A stretch of DNA of 64,000 nt from CAWHJN01 sp963829705 (GTDB lineage: Bacteria > Bacteroidota > Rhodothermia > Rhodothermales > BA12): positions 62,001 through 126,000 of the forward strand of contig CAWHJN010000003.1 of NCBI GenBank assembly GCA_963829705.1. Direction: 5' to 3'. The position numbers and the translations under genes were made by a program. Below the pieces are notes generated by a model. That model saw only the letters and a program-made list of their open reading frames with translations, was not told where the DNA came from and made no database searches. Positions 34,919 through 44,075 of the stretch are shown piece by piece. Positions within the stretch are counted from its first letter, which is position 1; the number at the start of each line of letters is the position of its first letter.

Positions 34919-35711
34919 ATGTCCGAAAAACCCATTACCCTCGTCAAGATCGGCGGCGCGCTCGTGGCGGATGCCGAGCGCATGACGCTCCTGTGGCGCG
35001 GGCTGCGCGAGATCCAGGCCGAGGCGCGCGTCGTGGTCGTCCACGGCGGCGGGCCGCAGGCGACGGCGCTGGCCCAACGACTCGGCCACACGCCCCGCCT
35101 CGTCGACGGACGGCGTGTGACGACGGACCTCGACCTCGACGTGGTCAAGTGGACGATTCGCGGCGGCGTCAACGCCGACCTCGTCGCGGGCGCGCGGGCG
35201 CAGGGGCTGGATGCCGTCGGGCTGTGCGGGGCCGACGGCGGGATGGTGCTCGTGCGCCGCCGACCGCCCGTGGAGATCGACGGCGAGGAAATCGACTTCG
35301 GGCACGTGGGGGACATCGCCACCGTCTCGCCCAAACTGCTTCACGTGCTGCTCGACGGTGGCTTTGTGCCCGTCGTCACCAGCCTCAGCGCCGATGCGTC
35401 GGGGCAACCTGTACAACGTCAACGCCGACACCGTCGCCTCCGCCCTCGCCGAGAGTTTGTCAGCCGCGCGCTTTCTCCTCGTCACCGAAACCGGCGGCGT
35501 GCGCTGGAACGCGGACGATCCGCAGACGCACATCGAAACCCTCGACGTCTCCACCTACCAGCAGGGCCTCGCCGACGGCTGGATCCACGGCGGCATGAAG
35601 GTCAAGGTCGATACCGCCTTTCTCGCCCTCCGCCTCGGCGTCGCCGACGTCCGCATCGTCTCCCCCGCCGACGTGCTCGCGGGCGAAGGCGGTACGCGGG
35701 TAGTTGTTTGA
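34919..35711 (+). CDS. argB: N-acetylglutamate kinase, one frameshift
   Basis: About 264 residues when joined. VKIGGALV is the N-terminal Lys/Gly motif, followed by VVVHGGGPQATALAQRLG and the DLDVVKWTIRGGVNADLVA region. After position 35400 the frame changes and continues NLYNVNADTVASALAESLSA, VTETGGVRW and WIHGGMKVKVDTAFLALRLG. The break lies at GGGG (35401-35404), where three G would restore the frame, so an inserted G in a homopolymer explains it. Phosphorylates N-acylglutamate. The stop overlaps the next gene by 8 bases. Confidence 0.93.
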
Positions 35712-36786
35712 GGACGAATTGAACAGCCACCCTTCCTCCGACATCCTCCGCGCCCTCGTCCGGTTTCCTTCGCTGTCGCACGAGGAAGGGCCGGTGGCGG
35801 ATTTCGTCGAGGCGCTGCTGACCTCGCACGGCATTGAGACGGGGCGGCTGGACGACAACGTGTACGGATGGATCGGAAGCGGCGACGACCTGCTCCTCCT
35901 CAATTCCCACCTCGACGTCGTGCCGCCGTCTGCCGAGATGCCGCACGGCGCGTTCGATGCGTACGAGGAAAACGGCATCCTGTGGGGCCGCGGCACCGTC
36001 GATGCCAAGGCCAGCGGCGCGGCGATGCTGGCGGCGCTGATCGCGCTGAAAAAGCAGGGCTTCGAGCCGAAGAACGGCACACTCATGGTCGCCCTCACGG
36101 CATGCGAGGAAACCGGTGGACAGTACAACGGACTGGAAGCCCTCCGCCCGCACCTGCCGCCCGTGCGCGCCGCACTCGTGGGCGAGCCGACGGAGATGCA
36201 GCCCTGCACGGCGCAGAAAGGGCTGCTCATCCTGAAGTGCGAGGCGCGCGGCCAGACGGCCCACGCCGCGCGCGCCCACCTCGGCGACAACGCCATCCTG
36301 AAAGCCGCTCGCGACCTCGTCACACTCGGCAGCTTTGCCTTCGACCGGCACGATCCGCTGCTGGGCGCGCCCACCGTCACGCCCACCGTCGTCAGCGGCG
36401 GGACGGCCTCGAACGTCGTCCCGGATCGGTGTGGGTTTACGCTCGACATCCGCTCGACGCCCGCCTACACGCACGACGAACTCATCGCGCTGTTCGACAG
36501 AGCCCTCGAATCTGACGTGCATGTGCATTCGAAGCGCATCGTGCCCGTCCGCACCGACCACGACGCCCGCATCGTGCAGGCATGCCAGCAAGCGCTGCCC
36601 GACGCCACGCCCTTCGGCTCGCCCACGACGTGCGACTGGATTTTCCTGAGCGACGTGCCGACGGTCAAGATCGGCCCCGGCCCCAGCGAGCGTTCCCACA
36701 CGCCCCACGAGCACATCGCGCTGGCCGACGTGGAAGCGGCGGCGCGAGGTTACGAGGCCATCGTGCGGGCCTATTTTGGGGGATGA
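35704..36786 (+). CDS. argE: M20 deacylase, N-acylcitrulline/acylornithine type
   Basis: 360 residues, M20 metallopeptidase family. LLLLNSHLDVVPPS carries the metal His and Asp, GRGTVDAKASGAAML holds the bridging Asp, ALTACEETGG the catalytic Glu pair and LVGEPTEMQPC the next ligand. The dimerisation domain is between about 170 and 280. In this cluster it would remove the acyl group from N-acylcitrulline. It starts with TTG overlapping the argB stop; the annotated start follows from the overlap and could be a few codons later. Confidence 0.9.
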   Translation: MFEDELNSHPSSDILRALVRFPSLSHEEGPVADFVEALLTSHGIETGRLDDNVYGWIGSGDDLLLLNSHLDVVPPSAEMPHGAFDAYEENGILWGRGTVDAKASGAAMLAALIALKKQGFEPKNGTLMVALTACEETGGQYNGLEALRPHLPPVRAALVGEPTEMQPCTAQKGLLILKCEARGQTAHAARAHLGDNAILKAARDLVTLGSFAFDRHDPLLGAPTVTPTVVSGGTASNVVPDRCGFTLDIRSTPAYTHDELIALFDRALESDVHVHSKRIVPVRTDHDARIVQACQQALPDATPFGSPTTCDWIFLSDVPTVKIGPGPSERSHTPHEHIALADVEAAARGYEAIVRAYFGG

Positions 36787-36854
36787 AACGTTTTTGCGGG
36801 GTTGCTACGCCGAAGCCCGCGACGGTCGTCCAGGCTCCACTTCTTGTAGCATCA

Positions 36855-36874
36855 TCCCCGCGAAGGCGGGGATC
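36855..36874. repeat. REP-like palindrome in the argE-argH spacer
   Basis: ATCCCCGC, loop GAAG, GCGGGGAT: an 8-bp perfect hairpin followed by ATCCAGC, the well-known form of proteobacterial-type REP elements. A GGGAATGACA word lies at about 36950. The spacer 36787-37044 holds no gene. Confidence 0.6.
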
Positions 36875-37044
36875 CAGCGTGCGACGGTACGTGGCCTGGA
36901 CGAACTGCGTTTGCTTGCGCCCCTGCGTGTCCTGCCTTGACGGGAGGGAATGACAAAGAAATCTTCATTCACCGGGTTTACCACCCGTCTTCGGCGTGGG
37001 TCTACCCGGCTCGATAACCACCCAACCAACTAACAAACCCGACC

Positions 37045-38358
37045 ATGCCCTCTCGTCTCTGGAGCAAAGGCCAATCGACCGAAGACTGGGTGATCCGGTT
37101 TACCGTCGGTGACGACTACCTGTGGGATCGGTTGCTGCTGGCCTACGACGCGCGCGGTACGCGGGCGCACGCGCGCGGCCTCCACACCATCGGCGTGCTC
37201 TCGGACGGTGAGATGCGCGACATCGACGGGGCGCTCGACGCACTCGGCGCGGCCATCGACGCCGACGAGATCGACATCACGCCCGAGGACGAGGACGCGC
37301 ACACCGTCATCGAGCGGTTTCTGACGGAACGGCTGGGCGACACGGGCAAGAAGATCCACACGGGCCGCAGCCGCAACGACCAGGTGCTGACGGCGCTGCG
37401 GCTGTTTATCAAAGACCAGGTGCGCGCCCTCGGGCGCGGCGCGGCGAGCCTGGCCGAGGCGCTGGCGGGATTGTCGGAGCGCTACGAAGACGCCCTCCTG
37501 CCCGGCTACACGCACTTCCAGCGCGCCATGCCCACGACCGTGGCGCTGTGGGCGCTGGCTTACGCCGAGACGCTCGCCGCCGACCTCGACGCGCTGCACG
37601 CCGCCTTCGACCAGGTGGACACGTCGCCCCTCGGAAGCGCCGCGGGCTACGGCGTGCCGCACCTCGACCTGCCGCGCGCCGCAAACGCCGAGGCGATGGG
37701 GTTTGCGCGCCTCCAGCTTCACGCGCCCGCCGTGCAGCTTTCGCGCGGCAAGATGGAGTTGCACGTGGCCCACGCCTGCGTGCAACTCGGCGCGACGATC
37801 AACCGGATGGCGTCGGATCTGGTGCTCTACAACAGCGCCGAGTTCGGCTTCGTAAAGCTGCCCGAGGCGTTCACGACGGGCTCGTCGATCATGCCGCAGA
37901 AGCGCAACCCCGACGTGCTCGAACTGGCGCGGGCGCACTACCACCGCCTCGTGGCCGAGATGCACGTGCTCGTGACGCTACCCGCCAACCTGCCCAGCGG
38001 CTACCACCGCGACTTGCAGTTGACGAAAGAGGCCGTGATGCGCGCGGTGATGCTGGCGGGCGACCTGCTCGCGGCGATGAACGCGCTCGTCCCCGCGCTC
38101 GTCTTCGACCGCGAGGCGATGGAACGCGCCCTCTCGCCCGACCTGCTCGCCACCGCCCACGCGCTCGCCAAAGTCAAAGCCGGAATGCCGTTCCGGGACG
38201 CCTACCGCGAGGCCGCGCGGGAAATCCCCGACCTCGAAACCCCACCCTCCGCCGATATCCTGTCTGCCTACGGGACGCCCGGAACACCCGGCCACGGCCA
38301 GCCCGCCGCCGTACGCGACGCCGTCGAGACGCATCGCGCCGGCTGGCTCGCCGCGTGA
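37045..38358 (+). CDS. argH: Argininosuccinate lyase
   Basis: 437 residues. KIHTGRSRNDQVLTALRLF is the N-terminal substrate-binding block and LPGYTHFQRAMPTTVALWAL the second. The fumarase/lyase signature GSSIMPQKRNPDVLELARA carries the catalytic Ser loop. It splits argininosuccinate into arginine and fumarate and closes the operon. The gene is 258 bases after argE, so it may have its own promoter; the spacer contains a REP-like element. Confidence 0.97.
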   Translation: MPSRLWSKGQSTEDWVIRFTVGDDYLWDRLLLAYDARGTRAHARGLHTIGVLSDGEMRDIDGALDALGAAIDADEIDITPEDEDAHTVIERFLTERLGDTGKKIHTGRSRNDQVLTALRLFIKDQVRALGRGAASLAEALAGLSERYEDALLPGYTHFQRAMPTTVALWALAYAETLAADLDALHAAFDQVDTSPLGSAAGYGVPHLDLPRAANAEAMGFARLQLHAPAVQLSRGKMELHVAHACVQLGATINRMASDLVLYNSAEFGFVKLPEAFTTGSSIMPQKRNPDVLELARAHYHRLVAEMHVLVTLPANLPSGYHRDLQLTKEAVMRAVMLAGDLLAAMNALVPALVFDREAMERALSPDLLATAHALAKVKAGMPFRDAYREAAREIPDLETPPSADILSAYGTPGTPGHGQPAAVRDAVETHRAGWLAA

Positions 38359-38366
38359 GGGCGCGG

Positions 38367-38400
38367 GTTGATTTCGCTCCCCGCAGGGCGGGCAGGCTGC
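38367..38400 (+). repeat. Post-stop repeat GTTGATTTCGCTCCCCGC, copy 2
   Basis: Near-identical to 31226-31260 (one deletion and two substitutions). It starts 8 bases after the argH stop. Downstream the spacer continues with an imperfect inverted repeat (GTTGTTGG ... CCACAAGC) up to the next start at 38489. Confidence 0.6.
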
Positions 38401-38488
38401 TGGTTGTTGGTAGAGATGCGGTTGATGCCACGATTCCGAACAACCACAAGCGCGCGCAGCGCCCGTCAACCACCTAACCGCGAACGAA

Positions 38489-39661
38489 GTGAGCAAACTC
38501 CACATCCTTCTCGTCGGCGGGGGGCACGCGATGCTGCCTTTGATTGCGTCCGCGGAAAAACTCACGTCGCGCGGCGTGCGCGTGACGCTTCTGACGGATT
38601 GCCCGCTGCTCTACTACTCCGGCATGGTGCCCGAGTACCTGGGCGGCGTCTACACGCACGCGCAGGTGACGATCCGCCTCGCCCTGTGGTGCGCCCGTGC
38701 GGGCGTGGCGTTCGTCGAGGGCACAGCTGCCGCGCTCGACGCCGAGGCGCGGACGGTGACGACGGCAGACGGGCGCGTGGTGGACTTCGACCTCGCCGCG
38801 TTCGACATCGGCGCCGTCAACCCGCAGCGCGACGCGGCCCCGGACGCCGTGCTGACCAAGCCCCTGCACCACATCGAGGCGCTGGAACAGCGCGTGCGGG
38901 CGGCCCTCGAAGCCCCATCGGGATCGCTGCACGTCGCCGTCGTGGGCGGCGGCGCGGCGGGTGTCGAGGTCGCCTTCAACCTGTCGGCGCGGGCCCTCAG
39001 CGGACGCCCCGGCGCGCTGCGGCTGACGATCCTCGAACCGTCGGCGGCGCTGCTGCCCGGCTTTCCCGATGGGATGCAGCAGTACGCGCACCAGACGCTC
39101 GCCGCGCGCGGCGTCACGATTCGCACGAACGCCGAGGCCCGCAGCACCACGCCGGAGGGCGTCGTGCTGGCGTCGGGCGACGTGCTCGCCGCCGATGCCG
39201 TGCTGTGGGCGACGGGGTCGAGCGGACCGCCGCTGTTCGCGCAGGCGGGCCTTCCGACCGACACACGCGGCTTCGTCCGGGTCGAGAAGACGTTGCAGGT
39301 CGAGGGACATCCGCACCTGTTCGCCGCAGGCGACTGCGCCGTCGTCGAGGGCCACGAAAACCTGGCCCGCATCGGCGTCCACGCGGTCAAACAGGGGCCG
39401 GTGCTGCGCGACAACGTGATGTGCATGACGGCGGTGGAAGACGCCTCGCCGTCGCGATTACGCGCCTTCACGCCGTACCCCATCGCCCCGCTCATCCTGT
39501 CTACCGGCGGGCGCGAAGGGCTGTGGACGACGGGCGACCGCTGGTTCAAAGGCCGCCCCGTGCTGCGCCTCAAACACGCCGTCGACCGCCGCTGGATGCG
39601 GAAATACCTGCTCGACGGCCGCTACGACACGCTCTTCGACGCCCGCGCCGCCGGGGAATAG
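38489..39661 (+). CDS. NAD(P)/FAD-dependent oxidoreductase (NDH-2-like)
   Basis: 390 residues from a GTG start. The first dinucleotide motif is LHILLVGGGHAMLPL and the second is VAVVGGGAAGVEVAFNLSA (about 150). The FAD-binding ATG and GD boxes are AVLWATGSSGPPLF and HLFAAGDCAVV. The sequence resembles the pyridine-nucleotide-disulfide oxidoreductase domain often fused to selenide water dikinase (SelD), here as a stand-alone protein without the dikinase part. Likely an NADH:quinone-type dehydrogenase; substrate not certain. Convergent with malF. Confidence 0.83.
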   Translation: MSKLHILLVGGGHAMLPLIASAEKLTSRGVRVTLLTDCPLLYYSGMVPEYLGGVYTHAQVTIRLALWCARAGVAFVEGTAAALDAEARTVTTADGRVVDFDLAAFDIGAVNPQRDAAPDAVLTKPLHHIEALEQRVRAALEAPSGSLHVAVVGGGAAGVEVAFNLSARALSGRPGALRLTILEPSAALLPGFPDGMQQYAHQTLAARGVTIRTNAEARSTTPEGVVLASGDVLAADAVLWATGSSGPPLFAQAGLPTDTRGFVRVEKTLQVEGHPHLFAAGDCAVVEGHENLARIGVHAVKQGPVLRDNVMCMTAVEDASPSRLRAFTPYPIAPLILSTGGREGLWTTGDRWFKGRPVLRLKHAVDRRWMRKYLLDGRYDTLFDARAAGE

Positions 39662-39765
39662 CGCCTGGTGGCTGGAAGATCATCCGATTCACCGTCTTCT
39701 ATCCTCGATTTGCCCTCCGCCATCTCCCCACGCCCTTCTGCGTTTCGACTGCCACTTTCCGCGTT

Positions 39766-40752
39766 TCAGAAAGCTGCCTCCGTCGCGTCGGTCTTCTTCA
39801 AGAAAACCTGCGTGAACATGAACAGGATGGTAAAGATGATGAGCGACAGCGCCGCCGCCCAGCCGAAGCGGTACATCGAAAACGCCGCTTCGTAGACGTA
39901 CGAGACGAGGATGTGCGTCTGGTCGTTGGGCTCGCCGCCGTTGGAGACGAGCCAGACGACGTTGATGTTGTTGAACGTCCACACCGTGCCGAGCGTGATC
40001 GCGGGGATCATGACGGGCTTGAGCATCGGCGCGGTGATGTGCCAGAACTTGTGCCACGCGCTCGCGCCGTCGACGTCGGCGGCCTCGTAGAGCTCGCCCG
40101 GAATCGACTGCAGGCCACCCAGCGCCACGACCATCATGAAGGGAAAGCCCAGCCAGATGTTGGTCAGGATCGCCGCGGCGAATGCGTTGAACGGGTCCGT
40201 CAGCCACTCGACGGGCGACATCGCCAGGAATTTGGTGATGAACAGGTTGATCGACCCGTACTCGTAGTTGAACATCCCGCGCCACGTCAGCGCGGTGATG
40301 TACTGCGGCAGCGCCCACGGCAGAATCAGCAGCACGCGCCACGCGGGTTTGCCGACGACGTACTTCTGGTTGAGCACGACGGCCAGCAGCACGCCCAGCC
40401 CGACGTGAAACACCACGTTCACCGCCGTCCACACGAGCGTTTTGAGCAGCACCGTCCAGAACGCGGGCTCTTTCACCACGGCCACGTACTGCTGCAACCC
40501 GATCACCTCCCAGTCGCGGATGTGGTACAGGTTCATGTTGGACAGCGACAGCACCGCGTTGTAGAAAAACGGGTACGCCACCACCGCCAGCACGATCACG
40601 ACTGTCGGCCCGAGCAGGGCCAGCAGAAACAGGTTGACGCCCAGCTTTTCGCGCCACGGTTTCCGCGCGGCCGCCTCGGCCCGCGCCACAGGCGTCTCCT
40701 GCTCCGTCCGCACGCGCGTTTCGATACCGGCCAGTTGGGGATTCTCGTCCAT
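39766..40752 (-). CDS. malF: Maltose/sugar ABC transporter permease, MalF type
   Basis: 328 residues with six membrane helices after a ~35-residue cytoplasmic head. The EAA loop that docks the ATPase is ELYEAADVDGASAWHKFWHI (near residue 225). It is an inner-membrane half-channel for an oligosaccharide. It lies last in the starch operon after malE. The expected MalG partner does not follow: the next gene is a convergent oxidoreductase. The stop codon lies within a copy of the intergenic repeat (39756-39774). Confidence 0.88.
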   Translation of the reverse strand: MDENPQLAGIETRVRTEQETPVARAEAAARKPWREKLGVNLFLLALLGPTVVIVLAVVAYPFFYNAVLSLSNMNLYHIRDWEVIGLQQYVAVVKEPAFWTVLLKTLVWTAVNVVFHVGLGVLLAVVLNQKYVVGKPAWRVLLILPWALPQYITALTWRGMFNYEYGSINLFITKFLAMSPVEWLTDPFNAFAAAILTNIWLGFPFMMVVALGGLQSIPGELYEAADVDGASAWHKFWHITAPMLKPVMIPAITLGTVWTFNNINVVWLVSNGGEPNDQTHILVSYVYEAAFSMYRFGWAAALSLIIFTILFMFTQVFLKKTDATEAAF

Positions 40753-40756
40753 CTTT

Positions 40757-40859
40757 GAAAGTCGGAAGGGGGAACGCGAAGCGCGGAACGATGGGAACGT
40801 GGAACGTCGGGTGCAGAAGTCAGAAGGCGCGCGTTCCGACTTCCGCGTTTTCACTTTCA
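40757..40859. repeat. Inverted-repeat spacer between malE and malF
   Basis: The whole gap is an imperfect palindrome. GAAAGTCGGAAGGGGGAACG (from 40757) matches, inverted, the block ending at 40859 that includes GTTCCGACTTCCGCGTTTTC. Read in the gene direction, the malE stop TGA opens the element (TGAAAGTG...), and the mirror arm ends just before the malF start. The same design occurs at 63642-63904; single arms occur at 30115-30145, 33660-33689 and 33784-33820. Confidence 0.65.
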
Positions 40860-42107
40860 GAGGAACGTGTCGTCGATGCGCTTCTGCACTTCGCGCTGCA
40901 TGAGGTCGGTGCCCTGCTGCGGCCCGACGGCTCCGTTCATCACGAGCTGGTAGGGGCCGCGCATCCCGTCCCACACCTGCCGCATCTGGGGTTCGAGCGG
41001 CATCGCGCGGCCCACCTCCACCTGCCGCATCGACGCGGCGAGGAGGGCGTTCGTCTGGATCTCGGGCAGGCGTTGCACCTCGGGCAGCACGGGGATCGTG
41101 GCGATTTCGAGCGCCATCTGGCGCTGCATCTCCGGCCCCGTCAGGTATTCGAGCACGTCGCGGAGGTACGGCAGCTTCCAGTCGGGCACGTTGACGTTGA
41201 CGGAGTAGCCCTTCGACGAGACGACGGGTGCGGCCCAGTCGCCGGTCGCGTTAACGCGCGGGATGCGGGCGATGCCGTAGTCGATGCCCGCGTCGCCGTA
41301 GCCTGCCCACGCCCACGGCCCGTTGATGATGGCGGCGGCGCGGCCTTCCTTGAACAGCGTCTCGGCGACGTTGTAATCGCTCTCGCGCGGGATGACTCTG
41401 TACTCGTCGCGCAGGGCGAGCACGAACTCGATGGCGTCGGTCATGGCGGGCGTGTCGAGCGTCGGCGTGCCGTCGGCGTCCATCATCCAGCCGCCGTAGC
41501 CCGTCAGGAACGGGACGAAGAAGAACGGCTCGGTGTAATTCCACGTCAGCCCGTAGCGCTCGGGGCGTCCGTCGCCGTTCTCGTCCACGGTCAGCTTTTC
41601 GAGAAGCGGCACGAGTTCGTCCCACGTCTCGGGCACGGTGGGCAGGAGGGCCTTGTTGTAGACGAAGGCGAGGTGGTTGCCCACCTGGTCGGCGACGAGC
41701 CATTGTTCGCCCTTCCAGCCGAGCACGCCCGTCGAGTCGAACGAGGCGAGGAAATCACCCGGCAGCACGTCGGTGATGGGGCGGATGGAGCCCGTCATGG
41801 CGAGGATCGACATGTTGTCGCTCGGCCCGAAGACGAGATCCGGCCCCTGCCCGCCGACGCTCGCCATCACGAAGAGGTTGCGAAGCTCCTCGTTCTCGCG
41901 GTACAGGATATCGACGCGCACATCGTCGTGGGCCGCGTTGTACGCCGCGATCTTCTCTTCGAAAAACGTCCGCTCCGCGCCCGTCTTCTGGTGCCAGATG
42001 GTGACGACGACCGGCCCCTGCTCGGGCGGACCGTCCACGGCTGGGTCGCACGCGGCCAGCGTGCACGCCAGCGCCAGAAGCGGTAGAAAAAGCCGGAGGG
42101 ATTTCAT
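40857..42107 (-). CDS. malE: Maltose/maltodextrin-binding lipoprotein, MalE type
   Basis: 416 residues, lipoprotein signal (LLALACTLAACDPAV). Family 1 extracellular solute-binding pattern: VTIWHQKTGAERTFFEEKIAAYN at the start of the mature protein, GPDLVFGPSDNM and ADQVGNHLAFVYNKALLP. Further on are PETWDELVPLLEKL, AAIINGPWAWAGYGDAGIDYG and YLTGPEMQRQMALE. It would deliver maltodextrin to MalF in the inner membrane. Starts 10 bases after the GH13 gene stop, so co-transcribed with it. Confidence 0.92.
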   Translation of the reverse strand: MKSLRLFLPLLALACTLAACDPAVDGPPEQGPVVVTIWHQKTGAERTFFEEKIAAYNAAHDDVRVDILYRENEELRNLFVMASVGGQGPDLVFGPSDNMSILAMTGSIRPITDVLPGDFLASFDSTGVLGWKGEQWLVADQVGNHLAFVYNKALLPTVPETWDELVPLLEKLTVDENGDGRPERYGLTWNYTEPFFFVPFLTGYGGWMMDADGTPTLDTPAMTDAIEFVLALRDEYRVIPRESDYNVAETLFKEGRAAAIINGPWAWAGYGDAGIDYGIARIPRVNATGDWAAPVVSSKGYSVNVNVPDWKLPYLRDVLEYLTGPEMQRQMALEIATIPVLPEVQRLPEIQTNALLAASMRQVEVGRAMPLEPQMRQVWDGMRGPYQLVMNGAVGPQQGTDLMQREVQKRIDDTFL

Positions 42108-42117
42108 CGTGGCGCGG

Positions 42118-43993
42118 CTAGTTGGTGAGCACGAGGCCGGTGAGCGGCGCGATTTCGATGAGCAGCGCCGTGCCGTCCTGCTGCACGCGGCGCGGGCCGT
42201 CGGTGGTGGCGAACGTCAGGCTGTACGTGCCCACGTCGCCCTCAGGCAGCGGGATGCGGACGCTGTGCGCCTCGCCGGATCGGTTGAGGACGACGACGGC
42301 GCTGCGGTTGCCGAGAGACCGGCGGAAGGCGAAAATCTGCGTGTCGTCGCTGCTGAACAGCGCCTGGTAGTCGCCGCGCCGCAGCACCTCGCGGGCGTTG
42401 CGGAGGGCGATGGCGTCGGTGTAAAAGTTCAGCAGGCTCGTGTCCACGCGCACGGGATCGGGCGTGCGCGGACGGCCCAGAGGGTCGGTTTTTTCGGCGT
42501 CGTACGTCAGGTCTGCCCACAGCATCGGCTTGCGGTCGTCGGGGTCGTCGCCGCCCCACATCCCGGCCTCGTCGCCGTAGTAGATCATCGGCGCGCCGAC
42601 GTACGTCATCTGGAACAAGGCGACGAGTTTCTGGATGTCGCGCTCGCGGGCATTCGGGGCGCGCACGCGGTACGTCGTGTCGGCGCGGGGGCTGACGCGG
42701 CTGCCCCAGTCGTAGTCGAAGCGCGACGCCTCCGCGTAGCCGCCGTCGCGGCTCGCGTTGACGATCATCGAGGCGAGGCGGTCGGTGTCGTGCGAGTCCA
42801 TCAGGTTCTGCATCGCGTACTGCACCGCCTCGGGATGCGCGGCGCGGCGCGTGGTCGAGCATCTCCGAAAAGGCACTGGGAGCCAGCGTGCCGTCGATCA
42901 GAAAGCCTTTCACCGGGAAGGCGAAGGCGTGGTAGTTCATCGTGGCCGAGAAGCCGCCCTCCGCGAGGAAGTCGGCGGCGTCCTCCCAGATTTCGGAGAC
43001 GGTGTACGCCTCGGGGTTCAGGGTCCGCACGTGTGCGTTCCAGTCGCGCCAGAACCGCACGGGCACCTCGTTGGCCACGTCGAGCCGCCACCCGTCGATG
43101 CCGTCGGAGGGGTCGCCGTCGCCGTCGGGGTCCATCCAGCGCGCCGTCGCGTCGAAGACGTACTGTTTGGGGCCGGCGTGCAGGTCGGCGCCGTCGGGCG
43201 TATCGGCAAACTCGGGCAGCGTCTCGACGCCCCACCAGCCTTTGTAGGTAAACTCGTTCGCGGACGTCGCCGGGTCGTCGAAGCGTTCGACGATGTACCA
43301 GTCTTTGTAGGCCGACGCCTCGCCCTTCTCGCGCAGGTCGTCGAACGCGAAAAAGTCGCGCCCGGTGTGGTTGAAGACGCCGTCGATGACGACGCGCATC
43401 CCGCGCGCGTGCGCCTGCTCGACGAGCGCGAAGAACAGGCTGTCCGCCGCCGTCACGTGCCACGTCGCCGGGTCGCTCGTCTCCAGTTCCATCAGCGCAA
43501 AATCGCCCTCGGGGTCGGGCCCGAAGTACGGGTCGATGTGGTGGAAGGTGTTGCCGTCGTACTTGTGCATCGACCGGGCGTAGAAGACGGGGTTGAAATA
43601 CAACGCGTTGACACCCAGATTCTGGAGGTAGTCGAGCTTGTCAATGACGCCCTGGAGGTCGCCGCCGTAGCGCCGGTGGAAGACGCCGTTCTCGTAGAAC
43701 TCCGGCCCCATCGCCTTTTCCCAGCCGTCGCGCGCGTACCAGTCGCCCGTCCACGGCGAGACACGCCAGCCTTCGCCCGGCACGACGGGCGTTTCCAGAC
43801 TCGCGCGCGTGGGGTCGTTCGATGGGTCGCCGTTGCGGAAGCGCTCGGGGAAGATCTGGTACCAGACGGCATCGGCGGCCCACGATGGCACCGCCTCGCC
43901 GGGGGCATCGCCCAGCGCGTCGGCCACGTCGGCGTCGCGCGGCACGTTGCAGGCGGCGAGGGCGAGCAGCAGAAAGAGAGGAGAAAAGCGCAT
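42118..43993 (-). CDS. GH13 alpha-amylase/cyclomaltodextrinase-type lipoprotein, one frameshift
   Basis: About 625 residues when joined. The lipoprotein signal is LFLLLALAACNVPRD. The GH13 barrel begins WAADAVWYQIFPERF. Region I is GMRVVIDGVFNHTGRD and region II GWRLDVANEVP holds the nucleophile Asp. Region III is YTVSEIWE (acid/base Glu) and region IV DSHDTDRLASM. The break lies near 42850 in a CG-repeat (GCGCGGCGCGGCGCG). The C-terminal all-beta domain ends LTGLVLTN. A periplasmic or surface enzyme producing or trimming maltodextrins, upstream of malE in the same operon. Confidence 0.92.
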
Positions 43994-44075
43994 CAGCTAT
44001 AAGGAAAGCCCTCGTCGCTTCACTCCGTGTCCCCCTCCGTGTGAGGGGGCCATCCGGCACGACGCAGGTGAAACA

